NCBI RefSeq assembly: GCF_900143065.1
Contig: NZ_FRCX01000009.1
Location: forward strand, 62,001-126,000
Direction of reading: 5' to 3'
Source: Duganella sacchari
GTDB taxonomy: Bacteria > Pseudomonadota > Gammaproteobacteria > Burkholderiales > Burkholderiaceae_D
DNA length: 64,000 nt
Shown here: in pieces, positions 9,477 to 17,831 of the stretch
Position numbering within the stretch: the stretch's first letter is position 1
Layout of the letters: each line of letters starts with the position of its first letter
Notes under the pieces: model-generated
The model's input: the letters and a program-made list of their open reading frames with translations, nothing else
Database searches by the model: none
What the model was told of the DNA's origin: nothing
Translations under genes and position numbers: made by a program

Positions 9477-10157
9477 CAAGGTAGGCAGAATCGCATCCAG
9501 ATGGGCGACTTCGTACGTCGGCCGGGCTTCGGATTCATTCAGCAAGCGGCCGGGATTGAACCAGCAGCTGTCGATGCCGAAGCGGTTGGCGCCAAGGATG
9601 TCGGCATCCAGGCGGTCGCCGACGATGATCGTTTCGTGCCTGGAGAAGGCGCGCGCCATGCGCGTGGTGTAGTCGAAGAAGCGGCTGTCCGGCTTGGCGT
9701 AGCCGCACGCTTCCGAGGTGGCGATGAAGGAAATGTAGCTGCCCAGCCCCGAGCTGGCGATGCGGCGGTGCTGGATCGCTTCCACGCCATTGGTGATGAT
9801 GCCCACCTCGCCCACCGCCGCCAGCTGCGCGCATAGCTGCGCGGCGCCGTCGATCAGCACCACGGTCTCGGACAGCGATTCCAGATACAGCTGACTGGCC
9901 GCTTCCGCATCCAGCGCCAGCGCGCTGGCAGCAAAGGTCTTGCGGAAGCGCTCGACCTTGAGGAAATCCTTGCTGACCGTGCCCAGTTCAAACTCCCGCC
10001 ACAAACCGAGGTTGATGGCCTGGTACTGCGGGAACAGCGCTTCCGTGCTGCCGGTGTGGCCCAGCTGCTGCATGGTGCGGACGAATGACAGCTGCTCAGA
10101 GGCTTTGAAGTCCAGCAGCGTGTCGTCGAGATCGAAAAGAAAGAGTGTATGTTTCAT
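9471..10157 (-). CDS. yjjG: HAD-family phosphatase, YjjG type (pyrimidine nucleotidase)
   Basis: A 228-residue HAD hydrolase that probably dephosphorylates (non-canonical) pyrimidine nucleotides. Motif I is FDLDDTLLDF near the N-terminus, motif II is IITNG, and motifs III/IV are in the C-terminal segment IIVGDRLDADILGA. The cap region with GLWREFELG matches the YjjG subgroup. The ATG giving MKHTLFLFDLDDTLL is chosen; an in-frame upstream extension of 75 residues has no family similarity and is rejected. The exact substrate is inferred from the subfamily. Confidence 0.85.
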   Translation of the reverse strand: MKHTLFLFDLDDTLLDFKASEQLSFVRTMQQLGHTGSTEALFPQYQAINLGLWREFELGTVSKDFLKVERFRKTFAASALALDAEAASQLYLESLSETVVLIDGAAQLCAQLAAVGEVGIITNGVEAIQHRRIASSGLGSYISFIATSEACGYAKPDSRFFDYTTRMARAFSRHETIIVGDRLDADILGANRFGIDSCWFNPGRLLNESEARPTYEVAHLDAILPTLL

Positions 10158-10292
10158 AGCCCGACAGTTTAACGGATCGCCAGCAACACGATGCGGCGCG
10201 CCGATGGATGGCATCGCGCATGGGAATCCGGCTGACGGCAAAACGCTCGGCCAGTTCGCGCTACACTTTGCGTCCCAACCAAGGAGAACGCC

Positions 10293-10742
10293 ATGGCATC
10301 GCACCAGTATCAGCTCACAGTGGAATGGACCGGCAACAGCGGCAGCGGCACGTCCGGCTACCGGGAATATGAACGCGCGCACACGATCAGCGCAGCAGGC
10401 AAGCCGTCGATTCCCGGCTCGTCCGATCCCGCATTTCGCGGCGACGCTGCGCGCTGGAATCCGGAAGAGTTACTGGTGGCCTCCGCTGCCGCCTGCCACA
10501 AGCTGTGGTATCTGCATCTGTGTGCGGATGCCGGGATTGTCGTCACCGCCTACGAAGACCATGCGCAAGGCACGATGAAGGACGACCGCTTCGAGTCCAT
10601 CGTGCTGCGCCCGCGCGTGACGATTTCGGCAGGCAGCGCCGATACGGCGGCGCAACTGCACCACGCCGCACATGAGAACTGCTATATCGCCAATTCAGTG
10701 AATTTTCCGATTCGCTGCGAACCTGTGATCCTGACGGCCTGA
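10293..10742 (+). CDS. OsmC-family peroxiredoxin-like protein
   Basis: A 149-residue OsmC/Ohr-fold hydroperoxidase. The peroxidatic Cys68 sits in SAAACHKLW and a second Cys130 in HENCYIANSV, as in OsmC-like thiol peroxidases that detoxify organic hydroperoxides in the cytoplasm. An AAGGAGAA ribosome-binding site lies 5 bases before the ATG. It is the only plus-strand gene in the first 18 kb and is divergent from the HAD phosphatase gene. Whether it is OsmC proper or a close paralogue cannot be settled here. Confidence 0.9.
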   Translation: MASHQYQLTVEWTGNSGSGTSGYREYERAHTISAAGKPSIPGSSDPAFRGDAARWNPEELLVASAAACHKLWYLHLCADAGIVVTAYEDHAQGTMKDDRFESIVLRPRVTISAGSADTAAQLHHAAHENCYIANSVNFPIRCEPVILTA

Positions 10743-10749
10743 TCCGGCG

Positions 10750-11187
10750 TCAGCACTGGATCATTGCGCCGGAGCGGTTGCACACCTTGCCCGACGGCGC
10801 CACCACGCCGCCGCCAGCATTGTTATAGCGCACGCCGTTGGCGCCGATGCAGCCGGCGGCATCGCAACCGGTCACGGGCACCGGCGCGTGCGGCCGGTCC
10901 AGCAGGCTTTGGATGGAAGTAGAAGGTGGCGCAGCCGGCATTGCCACTGGCGGTGCGCGCTTGAGGTCGGGCATGCGCTGCACGATTTGCGGCACCGGGC
11001 GGCGCGGCATCGGCGATTTGGCCGGCGCCGTGCGGCAGGGCTCGACCGCGAGGCCGGTACCTTCCGCGTTCAGCTGACACAACGGCAATTTGGCGTAATC
11101 CGCCGCCGGATCTGCCCAGGCAAACTCGCACACCAGCATTCCGAATAGAAACACGACAGTGAAAGCAGCGGATTTGGCGATGTTCAT
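10750..11187 (-). CDS. Secreted small Cys-containing protein of unknown function
   Basis: I do not recognise this 145-residue protein. It has an N-terminal signal peptide ending near FAWA, a Pro/Ala/Arg-rich middle, and a C-terminal part with Cys in GCDAAGCIGANG and near the last residues (KVCNRSGAMIQC). Six cysteines are predicted outside the signal peptide, so disulfides in the periplasm are likely. It converges with the OsmC gene, leaving only a few bases between their stops. Confidence 0.7.
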   Translation of the reverse strand: MNIAKSAAFTVVFLFGMLVCEFAWADPAADYAKLPLCQLNAEGTGLAVEPCRTAPAKSPMPRRPVPQIVQRMPDLKRAPPVAMPAAPPSTSIQSLLDRPHAPVPVTGCDAAGCIGANGVRYNNAGGGVVAPSGKVCNRSGAMIQC

Positions 11188-11259
11188 GGCGTTCCCTCCC
11201 TGTCTGTATTATTAGCAGACGCACGATAGCAGGGAAGCCACGGAAACAATTCGTAACGC

Positions 11260-12237
11260 TTAACGTCCCCGCTGCACGATGATGCCCACCGAGGTGCAAG
11301 CATAGCCGAACAGTTCCAGCTTCAGGTGGGCCGGGCCGTTTTGCGGCGTGGTGCTGGCAAAGGGCACGGTATCCACGTAGCCGTCGAGGAAGTGGGCGTC
11401 CGGCGCGATGGCAAACGCATCGACGTGGTGGCCACGTGCGCGCAGTTCGGTGATCAGTGCTTCCCAGTCCTTGCGGCGGTACAGCACCGTCGGACCGTCT
11501 TCCACCGTGGCGTCGTTGGAGCTGAGGTTGAATTCCGTCGTGTGGCAGGCGATGCCGCCCACTTTCAGCGTTTTTTCCACGCTGTTGATGACGAAATCCA
11601 GGCCCAGTTGCAGGCTGCCCAGATGCTCCAGCGCGCACGACGACCAGCAGAAATCGTAATCGCGGAATTGCTCGCCAATCGCGTTCATGTCGCACTCTTC
11701 AAAGTGGACACGCTCATGGAAGGTTTCACGGTCGAGGATGCCGCCGTAAGGAATGCTGTCGATCGCGCTGCTGTACTGGCCGTTGCTGCTCCAGCCCTGC
11801 GCCTGGTCCACGCTTTGCGGTGCATCGGTGGCGGTCACATGCATGCCGCCCTTGGCAAACAGCGCCGGCATACGCTCGGTGCCGACGCCAAAACCCAGCG
11901 CGCGCTTGCCTGGCGCTACCACACCACGGCTCTGCGCCGCGTGCACGATGTATGCCCACTCCCAGAACTTGCGGTGCAACATCGGCGGAATCGCCATTGA
12001 GCGTGCAATGGCGGTAAAGCTTGGATGGTAAAAGTCAGCTGCCGAGCAGGTCGAATACGGCATGAAAGGCTGCTGGGGATCGGACTGGTAGACGTCGATG
12101 GGCGGCAGAAAGATGCTGGCCGATGGTTTGCCCCTCTCCGCCAGCAACAATTCCTTTACACGCTCTTGCACCACAGATTCGGTAACACGCGAAATGATGC
12201 GGCGCAATGCAGCACGCGGGGACAGGCTGATATTCAT
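11260..12237 (-). CDS. SAM-dependent methyltransferase-like protein
   Basis: A 325-residue protein with a class I methyltransferase core in its middle: the glycine motif LGFGVGTERMPALFA is followed by an acidic residue in VTATDAP, then by WSSCALEHLGSL and a motif with EKTLKVGGI. The N-terminal ~100 residues resemble nothing I can name. The C-terminus includes a second small segment. Substrate is unknown; a sugar or cell-surface target is possible but unsupported. It has no operon partner. Confidence 0.72.
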   Translation of the reverse strand: MNISLSPRAALRRIISRVTESVVQERVKELLLAERGKPSASIFLPPIDVYQSDPQQPFMPYSTCSAADFYHPSFTAIARSMAIPPMLHRKFWEWAYIVHAAQSRGVVAPGKRALGFGVGTERMPALFAKGGMHVTATDAPQSVDQAQGWSSNGQYSSAIDSIPYGGILDRETFHERVHFEECDMNAIGEQFRDYDFCWSSCALEHLGSLQLGLDFVINSVEKTLKVGGIACHTTEFNLSSNDATVEDGPTVLYRRKDWEALITELRARGHHVDAFAIAPDAHFLDGYVDTVPFASTTPQNGPAHLKLELFGYACTSVGIIVQRGR

Positions 12238-12305
12238 AAGACAATCTTTGCTAAAGTTTACTACGGGATAGTATCCTCCTTCTCAGCAAAAGATTCTCAC
12301 CAATT

Positions 12306-12356
12306 CCCACACAACTGCAATTTCCTTGTAACAAGGAGTAACGGCAGTCGTGTGGG
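12306..12356. repeat. Long inverted repeat between hppA and the methyltransferase gene
   Basis: Arms CCCACACAACTGC and GCAGTCGTGTGGG pair over 13 positions with one mismatch. Inside lies a second perfect palindrome, CCTTGTAACAAGG (12324-12336). It sits downstream of the hppA stop and may be its transcription end, though no T-run follows on either strand. Confidence 0.6.
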
Positions 12357-12383
12357 CGGCATCCGCGCGATATTGGCTGGCCA

Positions 12384-14432
12384 TCAGCCGACCGCCAGCC
12401 AGCCCGAGGCCGGCAGCAACGGCACCAGTAACAGCGCGACGATATTGATAATTTTAATCAGCGGATTGACCGCCGGACCGGCCGTATCCTTGTACGGGTC
12501 ACCCACAGTATCGCCGGTGACGGCCGCCTTATGGGCGTCCGAGCCCTTGCCGCCATAGTGGCCATCTTCGATGTATTTCTTGGCATTGTCCCATGCGCCG
12601 CCGCCCGTGGTCATCGAGATTGCCACGAACAGACCAGTGACGATGGTGCCCATCAGCATGCCGCCCAGCGCGGCCGAACCGAGCAGCATGCCGACCAGGA
12701 TCGGCACCACCACCGGCAGCAGCGACGGCACGATCATTTCCTTGATTGCCGACGCGGTCAGCATATCGACCGCCTTGTCGTACTCCGGCTTGCCCGTGCC
12801 TTCCATGATGCCCTTGATGTCGCGGAACTGGCGGCGCACTTCCACCACCACCGCACCGGCCGCGCGGCCCACCGCTTCCATCGCCATCGCGCCAAACAGA
12901 TAAGGAATCAGGCCGCCGATAATCAGGCCGACAATCACCATCGGATTGGACAAATCAAACGCAATGCTGCGGCCAGCCGATTCCAGCGCGTGCGTGTAGT
13001 CGGCAAACAGCACCAGCGCCGCCAGGCCGGCCGAACCGATCGCATAGCCTTTGGTGACAGCCTTGGTGGTATTACCGACCGCATCCAGCGGGTCGGTAAT
13101 CGCGCGCACCGAGTCCGGCATGCCCGACATCTCGGCGATGCCGCCGGCGTTGTCTGTGATCGGACCGTAGGCGTCCAGCGCCACTACGATGCCCGCCATC
13201 GACAGCATCGAGGTCGCAGCAATTGCCACGCCGTACAACTGGCCCAGCTGGTAGGAAACCAGGATCGCCGCGCACACGGCCAGCACCGGCCATGCGGTGG
13301 ACTTCATCGAGACGCCCAGGCCGGCAATGATGTTGGTGCCGTGGCCGGTGGTCGAGGCTTCGGCGATGTGCTTCACGGGGGGGAAGTCAGTGCCGGTATA
13401 GTATTCGGTGATGTAGACCATCAGCCCGGTCAGCACGATGCCCACCACGGTGCAGCCCATCATCTTGATCCGCATGGCGTCGTCGCTCCACAGCTGCCAG
13501 GTGACGATGGCAAAGCCGATCAGCGACAGCCCGGCCGCCCACCACAGGCCGGTGTACAGCGCCGACATGATCTTCTTGCCCGGCTTGGCCTTGACCATCG
13601 AGCAGCCGATGATCGACGCGATGATCGAAACTGCGCCCAGCAACAGCGGATACACCACCGCCGTCGTGCCCATCGCGCCCATCAGCAGCGCGCCCAGCAG
13701 CATGGTGGCGATCAAGGTCACCACATAGGTTTCAAACAGGTCGGCCGCCATGCCGGCGCAGTCACCGACGTTGTCGCCGACGTTATCGGCGATCACGGCC
13801 GGGTTGCGCGGATCATCTTCCGGAATGCCCGCCTCCACCTTGCCGACCAGGTCCGCGCCGACGTCCGCACCTTTGGTAAAGATGCCGCCGCCCAGCCGCG
13901 CAAAAATCGAGATCAGCGATGCGCCAAACGCCAGGCCGATCAAAGGCTCGATCACCTTGTGCAAATTCACGCCCGGACCGACGCCGGCCACCAGGAACAT
14001 ATAGAACAGCACCACGCCCAGCAGGCCCAGGCCGACCACCAGCATGCCGGTGATGGCGCCGCCCTTGAAGGCGACGTCGAGCGCCTCGTTCATGCCTTTG
14101 CTGGCCGCCTGCGCGGTGCGTACATTGGCGCGCACCGAGACATTCATGCCGATAAAGCCGCACGCGCCCGACAGCACCGCGCCAATCAGGAAGCCGATCG
14201 CGGTACTCAGGTCAAGCAACACACCAATCAGGATGAGCAGCACCACGCCGACAATCGCGATGGTACGGTACTGGCGCGCGAGGTAGGCTGCGGCGCCCTG
14301 TTGAATCGCCAGTGCGATTTCCTGCATCCGCGGATTGCCCGCGTCCTGTCGCAAAATCCAGCTGCGCGACCAGAGTCCGTAAATCACGGCGATGACGCCG
14401 CATGCAACTGCCAACCATAAGCTGTCTGCCAT
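12384..14432 (-). CDS. hppA: Membrane proton-translocating pyrophosphatase (K+-independent type)
   Basis: A 682-residue integral membrane enzyme that couples pyrophosphate hydrolysis to H+ export. Catalytic signatures are present: GADVGADLVGKVE, DNVGDNVGDCAG and, near the C-terminus, DTVGDPYKDTAGPAVN. The helix segment reads GNTTKA, with Lys where K+-dependent enzymes have Ala, so it should be the K+-independent, proton-pumping class. About 16 hydrophobic segments are expected and length is normal. It is monocistronic, with the adenylate kinase gene upstream behind its own terminator. Confidence 0.96.
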   Translation of the reverse strand: MADSLWLAVACGVIAVIYGLWSRSWILRQDAGNPRMQEIALAIQQGAAAYLARQYRTIAIVGVVLLILIGVLLDLSTAIGFLIGAVLSGACGFIGMNVSVRANVRTAQAASKGMNEALDVAFKGGAITGMLVVGLGLLGVVLFYMFLVAGVGPGVNLHKVIEPLIGLAFGASLISIFARLGGGIFTKGADVGADLVGKVEAGIPEDDPRNPAVIADNVGDNVGDCAGMAADLFETYVVTLIATMLLGALLMGAMGTTAVVYPLLLGAVSIIASIIGCSMVKAKPGKKIMSALYTGLWWAAGLSLIGFAIVTWQLWSDDAMRIKMMGCTVVGIVLTGLMVYITEYYTGTDFPPVKHIAEASTTGHGTNIIAGLGVSMKSTAWPVLAVCAAILVSYQLGQLYGVAIAATSMLSMAGIVVALDAYGPITDNAGGIAEMSGMPDSVRAITDPLDAVGNTTKAVTKGYAIGSAGLAALVLFADYTHALESAGRSIAFDLSNPMVIVGLIIGGLIPYLFGAMAMEAVGRAAGAVVVEVRRQFRDIKGIMEGTGKPEYDKAVDMLTASAIKEMIVPSLLPVVVPILVGMLLGSAALGGMLMGTIVTGLFVAISMTTGGGAWDNAKKYIEDGHYGGKGSDAHKAAVTGDTVGDPYKDTAGPAVNPLIKIINIVALLLVPLLPASGWLAVG

Positions 14433-14550
14433 AGTGTCCCCTTATTATGTTGATCGAGCCTACAAACCACACTTCAGCGCACCGCCGCTTGTGACAGCGG
14501 GCCGCTAACTGCGAACTGCAAAACTGAAAAACTGGGATGGCATCCGGCGA

Positions 14551-14575
14551 AAAAAAAGCGGACCATCGGTCCGCT
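14551..14575 (-). terminator. Rho-independent terminator after adk
   Basis: Stem AGCGGACC/GGTCCGCT with a 3-base loop is followed on the minus strand by seven T. It lies just past the adk stop codon. Confidence 0.9.
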
Positions 14576-14587
14576 CTACTTTAACGC

Positions 14588-15244
14588 TTATTTGCTCAAT
14601 GCGGCAAACGCTGCGTCGCGAATTTCGTCAACAGGACCGACGCCTTCGATGCGGCGGTACTTGGGTGCGCCAGGCTGGCCCGATTGTGCCCAGGTGTTGT
14701 AGTAGCCCAGCAGCACTTCAGTTTGGTTGTGGTACACGTCCAGACGCTTCTTCACGACCTCTGCCTTGTCGTCGTCGCGCTGCACCAGCGGTTCGCCGGT
14801 GACGTCGTCCTTGCCTTCTTCTTTTGGCGGATTGAACTTGACGTGGTACACGCGGCCCGATGCCGGGTGGCAGCGGCGGCCATCGATACGTTCAATGATC
14901 GATTCATCCGGTACGGCGATTTCCAGCACGTAGTCCACGGCGACGCCGCTGTCTTTCATGGCGTCAGCTTGCGCGATGGTGCGTGGGAAGCCGTCGAACA
15001 GGTAGCCGTGGGCGCAGTCAGGCTGGGTCAGGCGGTCCTTGACCAGACCGATGATGATGTCATCCGATACCAAACCACCTTCATCCATGACCTTCTTGGC
15101 GGCCAGGCCCAGTTCCGTGCCAGCCTTGATGGCGGCGCGCAGCATATCACCAGTGGAAATTTGCGGGATGTTATATTTTTCTTTGATGAAATTAGCCTGG
15201 GTGCCCTTGCCGGCCCCTGGTGCTCCTAAAAGAATGAGACGCAT
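14588..15244 (-). CDS. adk: Adenylate kinase
   Basis: A 218-residue cytosolic enzyme that interconverts ATP + AMP and 2 ADP. The P-loop GAPGAGKGTQ lies at residues 7-16; DGFPRT, the AMP-site STGDMLR and a long LID domain (GRRCHPASGRVYH onward) follow, marking the long bacterial form. The LID lacks a four-Cys zinc site. I chose the ATG giving MRLILLGAPG, preceded by an AGGAAA ribosome-binding site; an in-frame extension of 21 residues upstream is rejected. Terminator downstream. Confidence 0.97.
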   Translation of the reverse strand: MRLILLGAPGAGKGTQANFIKEKYNIPQISTGDMLRAAIKAGTELGLAAKKVMDEGGLVSDDIIIGLVKDRLTQPDCAHGYLFDGFPRTIAQADAMKDSGVAVDYVLEIAVPDESIIERIDGRRCHPASGRVYHVKFNPPKEEGKDDVTGEPLVQRDDDKAEVVKKRLDVYHNQTEVLLGYYNTWAQSGQPGAPKYRRIEGVGPVDEIRDAAFAALSK

Positions 15245-15335
15245 GAAGTTTCCTAAAAACAGATATGGGTATGGTTGGTTAGTGTCAGATCGTACGAAAC
15301 TTACCACAAAACTTAGTCTTTACGCCAATTTGCCA

Positions 15336-15420
15336 GCGATATTCCGTATGAATATCGCACAGTTACAGGCTTTATATCAGTGGTAACTGACGGAGAACTG
15401 ACGATTCGCGGCGCGAATCG
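15336..15420. repeat. Three consecutive inverted repeats between adk and kdsB
   Basis: Three hairpin-forming dyads follow each other: GCGATATTC/GAATATCGC (15336-15358, 9-bp arms), CAGTTAC/GTAACTG (15360-15389) and CGATTCGCG/CGCGAATCG (15402-15420, nearly no loop). They lie after the kdsB stop and upstream of adk, so they could end the kdsB operon transcript or regulate adk. No T-run is visible. Confidence 0.6.
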
Positions 15421-15432
15421 GTATAAATTATT

Positions 15433-16179
15433 TTAATAATGCTGGCGTACGCGCTCCAGGTCGTCCGGCGTATCCACGCCAGCGGCCGGGGCCGAATCGG
15501 TCACATGCACGGCAATCGGGTAGCCATGCCACAGCACGCGCAGCTGCTCCAGCGCTTCGATCGCTTCCAGCGGCGAGACTTCCAGCGCCGGATAGGCTTG
15601 CAGGAAGTCGTTGCGGTAAGCGTACAGTCCGATGTGACGCAGCGGTACATGGCCAGCAGGCAGATGCTCTTTGGACTGCGCAAACGCGTCGCGGTTCCAC
15701 GGGATGGTGGCGCGCGAGAAGTACAGGGCGCGGCCAGCCTTGTCCAATACCACTTTCACCACGTTGGGGTTGAACGCATCGGCCGCCGTGTGCAGCGGAT
15801 GGGCGCAAGTGGACATCGGCACATCCTTGCCAATCCGCGCGGCGGCTGCTTGCAGCAGGGCCGGATCGATGAGCGGTTCGTCACCTTGCAGGTTGACGAT
15901 GACGGCGTCCGCCGGCAGGTTCAGCGTGCGTACCACTTCAGCGATGCGGTCGGTGCCGGACGGGTGGTCCGCACGGGTCATGCACACTTCCACGCCATGC
16001 TGCTCGCAGGCGGCGCGGATGTCTTCGTGATCGGTGGCGACGATGATGCGGGCAGCGCCCGACTGCTGCGCGCGTTCGGCCACGCGCACCACCATCGGTT
16101 TGCCGCCCAGGTCGGCCAGCGGTTTGTTCGGCAGCCGGGTCGAGGCCAGGCGGGCCGGAATGACGACGATGAAGGACAC
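15433..16179 (-). CDS. kdsB: 3-deoxy-manno-octulosonate cytidylyltransferase (CMP-KDO synthetase)
   Basis: A 248-residue enzyme that activates KDO with CTP for LPS inner-core synthesis. It shows the N-terminal IPARLASTRLPNKPL, the VNLQGDEPL motif and the ISLEAIE-like C-terminal region (SPLEAIEALEQLR). Length is that of the family. It follows the Trm112-like gene by 3 bases and is the last gene of the lpxK-trm112-kdsB block, so LPS precursor genes are co-expressed. Confidence 0.96.
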   Translation of the reverse strand: MSFIVVIPARLASTRLPNKPLADLGGKPMVVRVAERAQQSGAARIIVATDHEDIRAACEQHGVEVCMTRADHPSGTDRIAEVVRTLNLPADAVIVNLQGDEPLIDPALLQAAAARIGKDVPMSTCAHPLHTAADAFNPNVVKVVLDKAGRALYFSRATIPWNRDAFAQSKEHLPAGHVPLRHIGLYAYRNDFLQAYPALEVSPLEAIEALEQLRVLWHGYPIAVHVTDSAPAAGVDTPDDLERVRQHY

Positions 16180-16182
16180 TGC

Positions 16183-16359
16183 TTATTCCGCCTTGTCCTG
16201 CAGCGTGCGCGCCTCGTCGGCCCACATGATCGGGATGCCGTCGCGGATAGGATAGGCCAGGCGGTCGCCTTTGCAAATCATCTCCTGCGCCTTTTTATCG
16301 TACTCCAGAGGGCCTTTGCAGACCGGGCATACCAGGATATCAAGCAATCGAGCGTCCAC
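16183..16359 (-). CDS. Trm112/YcaR-family small zinc-ribbon-like protein
   Basis: A 58-residue UPF0434 (YcaR) family protein with a CPVCKGPL motif, then YPIRDGIPIM. One Cys pair (CPVC) and a single further Cys (ICKGD) remain of the ribbon. Its role is unclear; relatives of Trm112 support methyltransferases. I chose a GTG start giving (M)DARLLDILVC because GGAGA sits 6 bases before it; a longer TTG start is possible. Its 5' end overlaps the lpxK 3' end by 20 bases, implying coupling. Confidence 0.88.
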   Translation of the reverse strand: MDARLLDILVCPVCKGPLEYDKKAQEMICKGDRLAYPIRDGIPIMWADEARTLQDKAE

Positions 16360-17401
16360 GACATTTCTCCACAATTTGGTCGGCCAGCGCGCGGTCGATG
16401 CACGCTGTTACCGGGACGACCCATAGTCGCGGGTCGTCGCTGAGTTCTTCAATTTGCGCACATTTTACTGCATCCTTCTCCGTCATCAAGATTAGGTCGG
16501 CCTCCAGGGCAGCAAATGGCCGGTCCTGAAAGTCGTGATGATCGGGCAAAGGCAGCTCAATAATGCGCAGGCCCGCGGCTTTCAGCATGCCAAAGAAACG
16601 CGCCGGATTGCCGATGCCGGCGGCGGCGGCGATGCGCAGCGCGGGTTGGGCGGCCAGTTCCGCCAGCGCCTTGCGCCGGGTTCGGTCGCGGAGCTGCTCG
16701 GCGTACTCCCCCACCAGCGTCATCTGGACCGCCACCGTCCGCAGCTCTGGAGTAACGGCGCGCACCAGCTCAGGCGTCAGCTGCGGCGCATTAATAACCG
16801 TAAAATCACGCCGGCGCGACACCGGCTCGCGCAGCGGCCCGGCCGGCAGCAGCCAGCCATTGCCCGCGCCACGACCGTCGAACAGGATGATCTCCACATC
16901 GCGCTGCAGCCTGTAGTGCTGCAGGCCATCGTCGGTGATCAGGATATCCACCTCGGGATGCGCGGCCAGCAGCGCGCGGCCGGTGGCTGCTCGGTCACGC
17001 CCCACCATCACCGGAGCACCGGTGCGCTGCCTGATGAGCAATGGCTCATCGCCCACCTGGGCCGGCGTGGAGGTCGCCGTCACTGCACGCGCGCCCTCCT
17101 CCGAACTGCCAAACCCACGCGAAATCACGCCCGGCCGCATGCCCGCGGCCTGCAGCGCCTGCACCAGCCAGATGGTCAGCGGCGTCTTGCCCGTGCCGCC
17201 GATGTAGATATTCCCCACCACCACCACCGGCACCGGCAGGCGCGACGACTTGAGTACGCCCGCGCGGAACAGGGCCGCACGCACGCCACTCAACAAGCGG
17301 AACAACAGGGAGACGGGCCACAGGGCGCACGCCAGCGGGCCGCGGCGCAGCCAGTTGCGTGTCAGCGTGGATTCCAGCGCCGACGAATTATTTTGTGCCA
17401 C
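16340..17401 (-). CDS. lpxK: Tetraacyldisaccharide 4'-kinase (lipid A)
   Basis: A 353-residue inner-membrane-associated kinase that phosphorylates the 4' position of the lipid A precursor. An N-terminal hydrophobic stretch anchors it, the P-loop reads GNIYIGGTGKTPL, and the family motif TDDGLQHYRL is present. It overlaps exbD by 14 bases upstream and the trm112 gene downstream, forming a packed operon exbB-exbD-lpxK-trm112-kdsB. This order is typical of Burkholderiales. Confidence 0.96.
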   Translation of the reverse strand: MAQNNSSALESTLTRNWLRRGPLACALWPVSLLFRLLSGVRAALFRAGVLKSSRLPVPVVVVGNIYIGGTGKTPLTIWLVQALQAAGMRPGVISRGFGSSEEGARAVTATSTPAQVGDEPLLIRQRTGAPVMVGRDRAATGRALLAAHPEVDILITDDGLQHYRLQRDVEIILFDGRGAGNGWLLPAGPLREPVSRRRDFTVINAPQLTPELVRAVTPELRTVAVQMTLVGEYAEQLRDRTRRKALAELAAQPALRIAAAAGIGNPARFFGMLKAAGLRIIELPLPDHHDFQDRPFAALEADLILMTEKDAVKCAQIEELSDDPRLWVVPVTACIDRALADQIVEKCRGRSIA

Positions 17402-17822
17402 CTGTCTGCGCCGCGAAAGTAAGTTTCTCGTAGCCGGCGATGCGCGCGGCCTCCATCACATTGATGACCATTTGATGCATCGCGAACTGGTCCGCGTTGA
17501 CGATCACCACCGGCGACTTGCCAGCCTCGCCGCCCTTGCCGGCCGCCTCGCGCATGGCCTGCGCAAAGCCGTTCACATCGCGGAACGATACCGGCTCGCC
17601 GTTGATGGTGTAGTTGCCCTTGGCGTCCACCGTCACATTCAGCTCGAACGGTTTCTCCGTGGCCTTCTGCGCATCGGCAGTCGGCAGCGTGATCTGCAAT
17701 TCGGTGAACTTGCTGTAGGTGGTGCTGACCATCAGGAAAATCAGGATCACCAGCAGCACGTCGATGAACGGGATCAGGTTGATCTCCGGGTCCTCGCGGC
17801 GCTGGCCTTTGCGGAAATTCAT
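17388..17822 (-). CDS. exbD: ExbD/TolR-type biopolymer transport protein
   Basis: A 144-residue single-pass protein that works with ExbB as a proton-driven motor for TonB or Tol. Residues 15-36 form the membrane helix with the essential Asp21 in LIPFIDVLL; a periplasmic domain follows. It begins 9 bases after the exbB stop and overlaps lpxK. ExbD is preferred over TolR because no tol genes are near, but the assignment between the two is not certain. Confidence 0.9.
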   Translation of the reverse strand: MNFRKGQRREDPEINLIPFIDVLLVILIFLMVSTTYSKFTELQITLPTADAQKATEKPFELNVTVDAKGNYTINGEPVSFRDVNGFAQAMREAAGKGGEAGKSPVVIVNADQFAMHQMVINVMEAARIAGYEKLTFAAQTGGTK

Positions 17823-17831
17823 GGCGCGTCC

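Noticed and set aside
10158..10382. 75-residue N-terminal extension of the YjjG-like phosphatase
   Set aside because: It overlaps the divergent OsmC gene and the family begins at the MKHTLFLFDLDD start.
12531..14420. 629-codon plus-strand open frame opposite hppA
   Set aside because: It is a His/Arg/Gln-rich shadow of an unmistakable pyrophosphatase gene.
16360..16374. TTG start for the Trm112-like protein
   Set aside because: The GTG five codons later has a well-spaced GGAGA and matches the family N-terminus DARLLDILVC.
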